Assembly (NCBI GenBank): GCA_004525545.1
Contig: SPCU01000003.1
Coordinates: 1 to 39,618, forward strand
Origin: Methanomassiliicoccus sp.
Lineage (GTDB): Archaea > Thermoplasmatota > Thermoplasmata > Methanomassiliicoccales > UBA472
DNA: 39,618 nucleotides
Direction: 5' to 3'
Part shown: one piece after another, positions 23,787 to 31,117 of the stretch
Numbering within the stretch: position 1 is the stretch's first letter
How the letters are laid out: every line of letters begins with the position of its first letter
Program-made: the position numbers and the translations under genes
The notes under the pieces: generated by a model
Databases searched by the model: none
What the model was told of the DNA's origin: nothing
Seen by the model: the letters and a program-made list of their open reading frames with translations, nothing else

Positions 23787-24681
23787 ACAGACCTCTTCCC
23801 ACCCTTCTTAATATGTCCATCCCATAAACGTCGGTGTCGAGAAGAGGCACTTCCTTGCGGGTTATGGACGAGAACCGTTCCTCGATCTCTTTCAGGTACT
23901 TGTCCTGTGTTGCCCTTCTCCTTTCTAAGAACCAGTTGCCCTGAAGAACCTCCTTTGGGATGACCTCGTTGATGATGAGCGAGCGCACATTGATGCCGAA
24001 ACCTGAGAGGTCCTCGATGGCTCTGGCGGTCTCCTCGATGGGCAGCTTTTCCGGCAGCAGCACCAGGTTGACGGCGGAGATACTGGTGTCCGAAAGTCCT
24101 TTGATCGAACGGTCGTAACGGGCTTTCTCTAACTCCAGATCGGCCACCATCTGCTCATCGTAAACGAAGCCCAGAGCCTCCGACAGCTCTCGGCGATTCT
24201 TGATCTGTTTCGAGATGTATCCCGACCAGTCGAAGGGCATGGACAGCTCTCTTAGGGTGTGACCTGTAGGTGCCGTGTCGAAGACCACCTTGTCATGTTC
24301 GGTATCCTCGAAGAAGCTGACGAACTGGTCGAAGGCGGCGATCTCCTCAGTGCACGGGGTGGATAGCAGCTCACTGCCGAACATGGTGGAGAAGCCCTGC
24401 ATCATGCCCTCCAACCTGGTCTGGAAGACTCCCATGGCCTTCTTGGGGTTGATGTTCAATCCGCACAAATTGCGTTCCGTACCGATCTTGGTTATCTCCG
24501 TCTCACCGATATGCTGGCCATAAATGGCCGATAGGCTGATGGTCGGGTCAGTCGCTACGATCAGCGTCTTGTATCCGTGATCGGCAAGCCAGGTTGCAGT
24601 GGTCGCGGCCATGGTGGTCTTGCCTACCCCACCTTTTCCACCGTAGAACAGGAACTTCTTGGTCTCAATGATCTCTCGCAT
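23776..24681 (-). CDS. arsA: ArsA/Get3-family ATPase
   Basis: 301 residues from ATG 24681. Deviant Walker A is FLFYGGKGGVGKTTMA, switch I follows ATDPTISLSAIYG, and switch II is VFDTAPTGHTLREL, the ArsA/Get3 signature. A single ATPase half is present, as in Get3 and archaeal ArsA. The role may be arsenite export support or insertion of tail-anchored membrane proteins; no ArsB pump gene is in the window. Alternative starts are ATG 24696, 24708 and 24726; the last sits at the edge of the TATA region and is unlikely. It is divergent from heliorhodopsin across a short shared promoter region. Confidence 0.88.
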   Translation of the reverse strand: MREIIETKKFLFYGGKGGVGKTTMAATTATWLADHGYKTLIVATDPTISLSAIYGQHIGETEITKIGTERNLCGLNINPKKAMGVFQTRLEGMMQGFSTMFGSELLSTPCTEEIAAFDQFVSFFEDTEHDKVVFDTAPTGHTLRELSMPFDWSGYISKQIKNRRELSEALGFVYDEQMVADLELEKARYDRSIKGLSDTSISAVNLVLLPEKLPIEETARAIEDLSGFGINVRSLIINEVIPKEVLQGNWFLERRRATQDKYLKEIEERFSSITRKEVPLLDTDVYGMDILRRVGRGLYGE

Positions 24682-24725
24682 AATGTTCTCTTTCATAACA
24701 ATCGACATTGTGAGGAGGAAGTACA

Positions 24726-24740
24726 TTAATATTATTTTTG
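24726..24740 (-). promoter_or_regulatory. TATA box of the arsA-thiol protein-mutM operon
   Basis: On the minus strand an AAAAATAATATTAA-type element is centred at about 24735, predicting transcription from near 24709. It lies in the same short gap as the heliorhodopsin TATA box, back to back. Confidence 0.55.
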
Positions 24741-24767
24741 AAAGGGCTCGACATTCATCCGCAAGTC

Positions 24768-24776
24768 ATTTATATA
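24768..24776 (+). promoter_or_regulatory. TATA box of the heliorhodopsin gene
   Basis: TTTATATA with flanking AT is 38-46 bases before TTG 24814. A transcription start near 24797 leaves a short leader containing the GGAGGGGG ribosome-binding site. Confidence 0.6.
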
Positions 24777-24813
24777 CAATAAAACTCTTTTTTTATTGAT
24801 TGGAGGGGGTTCT

Positions 24814-25596
24814 TTGGCAGATGTTGATACAGAAGATATCAGGTTCAAGAAGTTGAGGAACTTCAACGCCTTAATGGGGTTGTTCCATTTCATCCAGGCA
24901 ACTTTGATGCTTTTGGTCAGTAATTCCGTCTCCATAAACATCACTTCGAATTTTCTTTTCTATGACGAGCTGACCGAGACCTTGATGACCAAGACCGACG
25001 TGGTATACAGTTTACCGATCGGTCCATCAGTGGCCGCATTCCTTTTCATTTCGGCTATCGCCCATTGGCTCCTAGCATCCCCCTGGCTCTATCCTTGGTA
25101 CGTTAGGAACCTGAAGAACCACATCAACTATGCCAGGTGGATCGAATACTCGTTCAGCGCCTCCTGGATGCTGGTCATCATCGCCCTGCTGGTCGGCATT
25201 TTCGACTTCGGGGCCTTACTGCTCATCTTCTTCTCCTGCATGGTCATGAACCTTTGCGGAATGCTCATGGAGATGAGGAACCAGGATAGGGAAAAGGTGG
25301 ATTGGCTACCTTTCTACGTGGGGTGCATCGCTGGGGTCATACCCTGGGTGGTCATCATAGCCTATTTCGTAGGTGCTATAGCCCCGTACTCTGACACCAT
25401 TCCCTCCTTCGTCTATCTGATCATCGTGTCCCTGTTCATCACGTTCAATATATTCCCATTGAACATGGTGTTCCAGTACCGTAGGAAGGGTAAATGGGCC
25501 GATTATCTGGTGGGGGAGAGGGGGTACATAATCCTGTCCCTGTTCGCCAAGAGCATTCTGGCTTGGCAGGTGTGGTCGGGGACTCTTAGGGGATGA
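24814..25596 (+). CDS. Heliorhodopsin
   Basis: 260 residues with seven hydrophobic helices, starting at TTG 24814 because GGAGGGGG at 24802-24809 ends 4 bases upstream; an in-frame TTG at 24796 precedes that site. Heliorhodopsin hallmarks are clear: ARWIEYSFSASWM in helix C, with E111 as Schiff-base counterion; GKWADYL and GERGYIILSLFAKSILAWQV in helix G, with K246 as the retinal-binding Lys; and IAHWLLASP in helix B. Heliorhodopsins bind retinal, have an inverted topology (N-terminus inside) and a slow photocycle, and generally do not pump ions; signalling or enzyme-regulating roles are proposed. No retinal-synthesis gene is in the window. Confidence 0.93.
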   Translation: MADVDTEDIRFKKLRNFNALMGLFHFIQATLMLLVSNSVSINITSNFLFYDELTETLMTKTDVVYSLPIGPSVAAFLFISAIAHWLLASPWLYPWYVRNLKNHINYARWIEYSFSASWMLVIIALLVGIFDFGALLLIFFSCMVMNLCGMLMEMRNQDREKVDWLPFYVGCIAGVIPWVVIIAYFVGAIAPYSDTIPSFVYLIIVSLFITFNIFPLNMVFQYRRKGKWADYLVGERGYIILSLFAKSILAWQVWSGTLRG

Positions 25597-25656
25597 TCCA
25601 TAGGATCCTCTTTTATGGGCGGCTTGACCGACACTCCAATTTTTCCCCATTCCTTT

Positions 25657-27156
25657 TTATTCTGAGGTATATCTTCGAACGTTCCCGTACTGTACCAATC
25701 GACCGTTCTCGAGCACGGAGATCGCCCCGTGTCCACTGCAGACCAGGCACTTTCGGCCATCGTTCCTGGCCGATTCCACCTCATCGATCAGTCGCAGCAG
25801 ACCCTTGCGTTCCTTTGAGGCCTTGACGCTGTCTACGTTCACCGTGGTCATAAGGTTCTTGGCCAGTGTGGCGAACTCCTTGCGCTCTTCGGTCAAGCTA
25901 TCAAAGTTGATCAGACTATCACCGGTGAAAACGACGAGCTGGGCGGGAAGGAAATAGAACACCTGGCCCTGTGTGTGCCCGCCGAACCCTTCCAGGACCT
26001 CGCACTCCATGTCGGCCACCTTCGTTCTGGCCAATATGGTGAAGTCGCCCCTTTTTCCTAAGGTCTCGGTGTGGAACGTCCTAGGCTCCGCGTTCACGGA
26101 GAAGGCGGAGAAGAGGTTGATCAGCTTGGTGTAGATCTCAGCCAGTACGGACCCCTCGCTCTCCGAACCGTAGGCTCGATTGGACTGTCGTATCACTTCC
26201 ACCGTATCAGGGTGCATCCAGACCTCTGCGTTCAACAGTCCGGCGGAACCGGAGTGATCGGCATCCCCGTGAGTTATGAACGCCTGACGTACCATGCCCA
26301 TGCCGCCCCACCCCTCTCTTTCCATGAGCAGGTCCAGATCACGGAAGTATATTCCGAAACCGGTATCGATGATGGTCACGTCCGCTCCCTTCAACAACAG
26401 GTAGGAGTTCCCCCCGCAAGGCATCTGCACACAGAGCAATCTCGCTCCATCCAGGTCCAGCTCCTGCAGGTCGGCGTAAAAGCTCTTCCCACTCGTCCTC
26501 TTAAGATCCTTCCCGCTACGCAGGACGTCCGAGAAGACCTGCTTAGGGTCCTTGCCCATGTTCATCAGTTCCTGCGCTACGTGGTTGATATCGGACAGCA
26601 ACCTCAACAGGAACGCATCTTCAGCACGTCCGAGCAGTCCCCGCAGCTCCTGGGCGAAGCGAATGTAGAACACCGTGTCGTCTAGGTGCTGGCCAGTGGT
26701 ATCATATTCCAATATCTCCAATGGATAGCGGGACTTGAGGTCCTCCAGGAGATGGTCCACCGTCTGGGCCTTCTCCACTGTCAGAGAAACGGTCAGACGC
26801 TCCGGGTGTTTGCCGCGATCATCGAAGTCCAACAGATCGATGTTGCACTTTGCGGCGGTTGTGTAATTAAGAAAGTCGAACAACGCGCCACTGCTGTTTG
26901 GTAATATCACCTGGAACTTGAGAAAGCTGGGAACGATCATTTGCCCCTGAAGGTAGCCAATGGCCTCCAGCTCTGTCCTCATGGCCAGGTACTCCTCGTC
27001 GGAGCAGCGGGCCTCGAAGAACACAGTATAGGGATCGATCCTCTTGTCGTATTGGATCCGGTCGATGTTCCCGCCGTGCCGCTTGACGATCTCGGCCGCC
27101 CTATGCAAGGCCCCTGGTTCATCGGGCATCTTGGCAACGAAATAATGACGCTGCAT
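25657..27156 (-). CDS. ACT-ACT-metallo-beta-lactamase fusion protein
   Basis: 499 residues. Residues about 3-70 (HYFVAKMPDEPGALHRAAEIV) and about 80-155 (FQVILPNSSGALFDFL) are two ACT-like domains, which usually bind amino acids. A helical linker (about 160-235) follows. The MBL fold spans about 240-485 with its metal ligands: H296-x-D298-x-D300-H301, H394, D413 and H476. The set is complete, so a binuclear hydrolase is likely. A ligand-controlled hydrolase is the simple reading; the substrate is unknown. TATA element GGTATAAGG (27181-27189, minus strand) is about 29 bases from the start, fitting a leaderless mRNA. Confidence 0.85.
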   Translation of the reverse strand: MQRHYFVAKMPDEPGALHRAAEIVKRHGGNIDRIQYDKRIDPYTVFFEARCSDEEYLAMRTELEAIGYLQGQMIVPSFLKFQVILPNSSGALFDFLNYTTAAKCNIDLLDFDDRGKHPERLTVSLTVEKAQTVDHLLEDLKSRYPLEILEYDTTGQHLDDTVFYIRFAQELRGLLGRAEDAFLLRLLSDINHVAQELMNMGKDPKQVFSDVLRSGKDLKRTSGKSFYADLQELDLDGARLLCVQMPCGGNSYLLLKGADVTIIDTGFGIYFRDLDLLMEREGWGGMGMVRQAFITHGDADHSGSAGLLNAEVWMHPDTVEVIRQSNRAYGSESEGSVLAEIYTKLINLFSAFSVNAEPRTFHTETLGKRGDFTILARTKVADMECEVLEGFGGHTQGQVFYFLPAQLVVFTGDSLINFDSLTEERKEFATLAKNLMTTVNVDSVKASKERKGLLRLIDEVESARNDGRKCLVCSGHGAISVLENGRLVQYGNVRRYTSE

Positions 27157-27269
27157 CGGGATGGGAGAACGCTAGAAACGCCTTATACCTTGGTCTATAA
27201 CTCGTCGGGATCGACGTTGACCACAAGGTCAACGATATGGCGGGGTTCAAATAATGATAGACGAATGAT

Positions 27270-29075
27270 ATGAACATGCCCGAGCACCCTGTTGTTAGGA
27301 GTCTCTTGGCGTTCACCATCGTTCTCGTGATCATCATGGCAAGCCTGGTGATGATATTCTCTCCGGTGGAAGAAGAATGGCCTCAGGGTGATCTACCTAC
27401 CTTCGTCAGCGAATCACAGATGAGAAGATATCTGGCGGAGCGCCATGAGAGCCGCGGTGACCTATTCCCGCTGCTGACCGATGAGGCAGGCAGTACTAAC
27501 AACTACCATTCGCAGACCAATGTCCAAGTGTCTGGTGTAGACGAGATGGACTCGGTCAAGACTAATGGGGAGATACTGTTCCTCACCAATTATGACAGTG
27601 TCGCCCTGGTCAAGGCTTATCCATCGCATGACATGACGAACATGTCAGAATTGAACTTCACCGAACTTTGCGGGAAGGGCGATTCATACGGTTCTGTTCT
27701 GGGGTTGTTCACATATGATGACATTTTAGCCGTGATCATCAGCGAGTTCGGTCTGGTAACGATCTCATCTCCAATACTGGGCATTCCCTGGAATAACGGG
27801 GGGCCATCGACCGTCTGCTGCCTTATCGATATATCGGACCCATATGCCCCCGATATCATGTCCAGGCATTCGATCAGTGGGTACTACTCTGGAAGCAGGT
27901 TGATCGGGGAGAACCTCTACTTGCTCGCTCAGGAGAACATATGGATGACCGGGGAGGTATCCATCCCTCAGATCGGGATCGACGGGGAAGTTGCGGACAT
28001 ACCTATCGATTGCATCCGCTTCGATCCCTTGGCCAAAGAAGTAGAGGCATACCTGAACGTCCTGTCCTTGGACCTGAACACCAAGGAGAACAACTTCACC
28101 TCGATCATCACCGGTTACTCTGGCGTGATATACGTCTCCCAGGACAATATCTATCTGACGTATGTGGAATATGAATATTCGTCATCTGACAGCCAACTGG
28201 GTTCAGTGGACGAAACCGTCACCACCGTGTTCCGACTTCACCTGGACGGATCGAAGGTCACGCCTCAGGCCAAGGGGCAGGTGAACGGGTTCCCGTTGAA
28301 CCAGTTCTCATTGGACGAATATGAAGGGATGCTGCGTATCGCTACCTGCAGCGGTTGGACCAACCCAGACAATCGTGTATATGTTCTGGACCAGGAATTG
28401 AAGACGGTCGGTTCCTTGACCGGGATCGCTCCAGGGGAGTCAATTCAATCGGCCAGGTTCATGGGCGATACCCTGTACCTAGTGACGTTCCTGCGCACTG
28501 ATCCACTGTTCGTCATCGATCTATCCGACCATACCTCGCCCATAGTGCTTGGCGAGCTGGTGGTCCCCGGTTTCTCGACATATCTGCACCCCTGTTCCGA
28601 TCACAGGCTCCTAGGCATAGGATTGGAGAACTGGACGCTCAAGGTATCCCTCTTCGATGTGAGCGACCCGGCCTCTCCTAACGAGGTCGACACATACTCA
28701 GCCCCTCTCGACTCTTGGTCTGAGGCTCTCTGGGACCACAAAGCAGTGCTATTTGACGATAGGTACGATCTCCTGATGATCCCGGTCACGAACTGGAACG
28801 AGGGATCATATTACACCCAGGAGCAGGTCCTCGTCATACAGGTCAGCGAGGAGGGGCTTGCTTTAAAGACCAATCTGACCAATGGTCCTTACCAGGGTTC
28901 AGCACGATGCGCGATCATAGAGGACGTATTGTACACGATCACCCCCACGACGGTGGTGGCATGGGACATGGACACGTTCGATATGCTGGAACAGATCAGC
29001 TATCACCAGGATCCGGATGTATGGCCTGGAGCGATCGACGATCGTGGCGAAATCGAGGTCAAGACGAACAACTGA
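27270..29075 (+). CDS. Secreted beta-propeller protein (PF09826-type)
   Basis: 601 residues. A short cytoplasmic N-terminus and one hydrophobic segment (about 11-29) form a signal anchor. The family block TNVQVSGVDEMDSVKTNGE follows near residue 85, then repeated four-stranded blade-like segments with conserved Asp/Gly turns to the C-terminus (DISDPYAPDI, DLSDHTSPIVLGEL, DVSDPASPNEV are three recognisable blade ends). It is predicted to be extracytoplasmic and anchored. The next gene, a membrane-anchored winged-helix protein, begins 16 bases later, suggesting an operon and a shared process. ATG 27276 is an alternative start; a TATA-like CAAATAATGA lies just upstream. Confidence 0.85.
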   Translation: MNMPEHPVVRSLLAFTIVLVIIMASLVMIFSPVEEEWPQGDLPTFVSESQMRRYLAERHESRGDLFPLLTDEAGSTNNYHSQTNVQVSGVDEMDSVKTNGEILFLTNYDSVALVKAYPSHDMTNMSELNFTELCGKGDSYGSVLGLFTYDDILAVIISEFGLVTISSPILGIPWNNGGPSTVCCLIDISDPYAPDIMSRHSISGYYSGSRLIGENLYLLAQENIWMTGEVSIPQIGIDGEVADIPIDCIRFDPLAKEVEAYLNVLSLDLNTKENNFTSIITGYSGVIYVSQDNIYLTYVEYEYSSSDSQLGSVDETVTTVFRLHLDGSKVTPQAKGQVNGFPLNQFSLDEYEGMLRIATCSGWTNPDNRVYVLDQELKTVGSLTGIAPGESIQSARFMGDTLYLVTFLRTDPLFVIDLSDHTSPIVLGELVVPGFSTYLHPCSDHRLLGIGLENWTLKVSLFDVSDPASPNEVDTYSAPLDSWSEALWDHKAVLFDDRYDLLMIPVTNWNEGSYYTQEQVLVIQVSEEGLALKTNLTNGPYQGSARCAIIEDVLYTITPTTVVAWDMDTFDMLEQISYHQDPDVWPGAIDDRGEIEVKTNN

Positions 29076-29091
29076 TATCGGAGATGAACAA

Positions 29092-29673
29092 TTGAAGGTG
29101 GAGCTTGATAGGACGGCCTTATTCGCCCTGGCCTCGGACACCCGGCTAGAGATCCTGAAGGTGCTGCAAAACGAGCGACGGACCCTCTCCCAGCTGGCCG
29201 AGCTTCTTGACGTGGACAAGTCCGCGGTTCATCGCCATCTCAGGAAGCTCGAGGACGGAGGATTGATCAAGAAATCCGAGGACCACGGCTTCATCTACCA
29301 TTCACTGACCTGGAAGGCCAGGGACCTGATCTCTCCGGGGGAGAACACCCGGATCGTGGTGTTACTATCGGCCTCCCTCGTCATGCTGGTGATCTGTTGT
29401 ATACTTGTCGTGGTAGCCTCTGCCGGAGTACCAGGGGTGGGGGAGGCCAGCGACAACTATGATCCAGACGAATTAACCCAACTAACTGAAAAGGTGCAGG
29501 AAGTGCAGTACGCCCTGTACGCGGTGGTGATGATGGTCGCCGCAGTAGCTGTAATAGCTGTCTATATGGCCTTCGGTCTGCTCCACCGGCCTAGACAATC
29601 CGGGGCTGGGACGGCCGAGGATTGGGAGGGGCCAGAGGAAGTGGTAGGGCACCACATCGAAGACCAGATCTGA
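29092..29673 (+). CDS. Membrane-anchored winged-helix (ArsR-type) transcription regulator
   Basis: 193 residues from TTG 29092; GGAGATG ends 5 bases before it, whereas the upstream ATG of the same frame lies inside the beta-propeller gene. Residues about 5-75 are a winged helix (LASDTRLEILKVLQ, LSQLAELLDVDKSAVHRHLRKLEDGGLI). Two membrane helices follow (about 88-109 and 146-165), separated by an acidic loop of some 35 residues that would face outward; the acidic C-terminal tail returns inside. It is therefore a one-component regulator that could read an extracytoplasmic signal. Pairing with the secreted beta-propeller protein suggests that the latter is the sensor or target. Ligand unknown. 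Confidence 0.85.
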   Translation: MKVELDRTALFALASDTRLEILKVLQNERRTLSQLAELLDVDKSAVHRHLRKLEDGGLIKKSEDHGFIYHSLTWKARDLISPGENTRIVVLLSASLVMLVICCILVVVASAGVPGVGEASDNYDPDELTQLTEKVQEVQYALYAVVMMVAAVAVIAVYMAFGLLHRPRQSGAGTAEDWEGPEEVVGHHIEDQI

Positions 29674-29689
29674 TCGGCCGCAGGCATCC

Positions 29690-29923
29690 TTACTTCATCT
29701 TGGCGGCCATGCTGACCGCCACCTTGAACTGGTTTAGCATGCATGGTTCGACATAATAGCCCTTCATGGTGCGAAGTTCACCATACATATCATCGGGGGA
29801 CCTATCCACCAGTTCCTTGACCGATCCTATACCTAGAAGGTATAATGGTTCCGCTAGCTTCTCTCCCACGATGGGGATGCTGCGCAGCTCCTGCATGATC
29901 GATTCCTTATCATCCATATCCAT
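29690..29923 (-). CDS. Small helix-hairpin-helix protein (Cdd1-like)
   Basis: 77 residues. RSIPIVGEKLAEPLYLLGIGSVKEL is a helix-hairpin-helix, followed by PDDMYGELRT, a Cys, and MLNQFKVAV, the pattern of the 'pathogenicity locus Cdd1' family (PF11731), whose name says little about function. Nonspecific DNA binding is possible. A TATA box at 29946-29954 predicts transcription at ATG 29923, so the longer upstream frame, which overlaps the neighbouring membrane-protein gene, was rejected. Confidence 0.7.
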   Translation of the reverse strand: MDMDDKESIMQELRSIPIVGEKLAEPLYLLGIGSVKELVDRSPDDMYGELRTMKGYYVEPCMLNQFKVAVSMAAKMK

Positions 29924-29945
29924 CGTTAAAAGATGGCAGCGCCTA

Positions 29946-29954
29946 CCATATAAT
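29946..29954 (-). promoter_or_regulatory. TATA box of the Cdd1-like gene (leaderless)
   Basis: ATTATATGG on the minus strand is centred 27 bases before ATG 29923, between this gene and the stop codon of the upstream membrane-protein gene. Confidence 0.6.
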
Positions 29955-29982
29955 CGTTTTCGACTCACGTTCCTTGGCGAGA

Positions 29983-30603
29983 TCAGGGACGCAACTGGGA
30001 GGCCCGGCGTATGATCCCCTTGAAAGACTCCGCCATCTGTCCATCTTCCATTCCGCTCATGAATAGGTAGCATAGGGTGAAGGCGAAGTAAGGTGCTAGA
30101 TAGTGCCAGTCGAAAGGCATGATGATGATCAACAGTACCAGGCCCAGGTCGCTGAAGGGTCGATAGTGCAGTATATATTCTGCCATCTGCCCCAGACCTC
30201 TTCTGTGAGCGAAGGAGTCCGCGATCTCATCGATCGCCCCGGCAATGAGGAAGATCACTATGGGTATGGGCAACAGCTCCGCCCCCCAGATCAATGCCCC
30301 CACGATGAAGGTGGCCAAGGCCACTATCGTCCCCGTCAGAAAGCTCCAGTTATCGATCTTTTTGGTGAGCACCAAGCTAATGAGCATGGCCATGAAGAAC
30401 GCGGTCGAGAACCCTCCGTCCAGGATCATGCTCGCGCCCATGAGGAGTCCTGATAGCACGGCCAATGTCTTGGCCAGGGTGATGGACCCCATGCCCTCAT
30501 CGTACGCCTGATCGATATATTTTATAGCCCCTCCCAGAAAGGCATAGGTGGCTACTAAGAAGGCTAGGTTTAGGAGGGCTAACTCTTCCCCTACAGTGAA
30601 CAT
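29983..30603 (-). CDS. Multi-TM membrane protein of unknown function
   Basis: 206 residues with about six or seven hydrophobic helices and few charges outside them. Conserved-looking polar positions are IDQAYDEG near residue 30, a buried MILDGGFS, LTKKIDNW, and AIDEIADSF near residue 125, which could form a polar pocket within the membrane. No family with known function was recognised. It begins at ATG 30603 after an AT-rich spacer and is followed by the Cdd1-like gene, which has its own promoter. Confidence 0.75.
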   Translation of the reverse strand: MFTVGEELALLNLAFLVATYAFLGGAIKYIDQAYDEGMGSITLAKTLAVLSGLLMGASMILDGGFSTAFFMAMLISLVLTKKIDNWSFLTGTIVALATFIVGALIWGAELLPIPIVIFLIAGAIDEIADSFAHRRGLGQMAEYILHYRPFSDLGLVLLIIIMPFDWHYLAPYFAFTLCYLFMSGMEDGQMAESFKGIIRRASQLRP

Positions 30604-30961
30604 ATCTAACGTTTTAAAAACTCTCCCGATCGTTAGCCCGATTGGGCGGCATCAGTATCCTTGGGTTAGATAAGCGTTTTGTAATTAACAAGGATTAATT
30701 AGGACAATTTTCGACAATCAACGAAAAAATCAATCAATAAAGTGATGATATCTAACGTATTGCCTACATCATTACAAATATTGTCGAATTGTAATTTTTT
30801 CTAACTGGATCGATATCTCTCACTTAACGGCCTAAAATTTTGCACTTTTGTTATTTGATATCATATTCATGATAATAGAAACGTGGTATGATGATATTCC
30901 TTAGGTATATCATAACCGGTTATTTCTTTCATCCCCAGCAGGGACTGGAGGTGGTTTACGA
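30604..30961. other. AT-rich intergenic region with an imperfect inverted repeat
   Basis: This 358-base spacer is the longest in the window and much richer in A/T than its neighbours. ACAATTTTCGACAAT (30703-30717) is matched by the inverted ATTGTCGAATTGT (30779-30791), differing by two extra T. ATCTAACG occurs at 30603-30610 and 30750-30757. A GTTTTAAAAAC sequence near 30611 may serve the minus-strand membrane-protein gene. TATA-like elements for the micro-ORF occur near 30855-30880. No origin-recognition element or initiator gene was recognised. Confidence 0.5.
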
Positions 30962-31012
30962 ATGGATAAGAGCAAGAGGCCGGAAAAGAAGGCTGAGACC
31001 AAGAAGAAGTAA
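30962..31012 (+). CDS. 16-residue Lys-rich micro-ORF
   Basis: The peptide MDKSKRPEKKAETKKK is encoded by ATG 30962 to TAA 31012. It is preceded by GGAGGTGG (30947-30954), a near-perfect anti-SD match ending 7 bases before the ATG, and followed 31 bases later by a perfect hairpin plus T7 run. Eight of 16 residues are Lys or Arg. An isolated transcription unit with strong translation signals suggests a real, very small protein, perhaps RNA- or ribosome-associated; it is not eL41. No family was recognised. Confidence 0.5.
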   Translation: MDKSKRPEKKAETKKK

Positions 31013-31043
31013 TTCTTTCTTCTCTCCAAGTGAACCTAACCTC

Positions 31044-31079
31044 GTCAGGATGAAATGTCCTGACATCCTTCCTTTTTTT
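31044..31079 (+). terminator. Hairpin plus oligo-T terminator
   Basis: GTCAGGA (31044-31050) pairs perfectly with TCCTGAC (31058-31064) over a 7-base loop, and T7 follows at 31073-31079. It ends the micro-ORF transcript before the next promoter at 31088. Confidence 0.75.
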
Positions 31080-31087
31080 ATTCATCA

Positions 31088-31096
31088 CTTATATAC
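31088..31096 (+). promoter_or_regulatory. TATA box of the phospholipase C-like gene (leaderless)
   Basis: CTTATATAC is centred 26 bases before ATG 31118, predicting transcription from the start codon itself. Confidence 0.65.
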
Positions 31097-31117
31097 TGGC
31101 TCTTTGTAACGGGGTTC

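Noticed and set aside
30888-31109. 73-codon frame across the micro-ORF region
   Set aside because: It lacks a ribosome-binding site, runs through the terminator hairpin and has no protein-like composition; the SD-led micro-ORF in another frame fits better.
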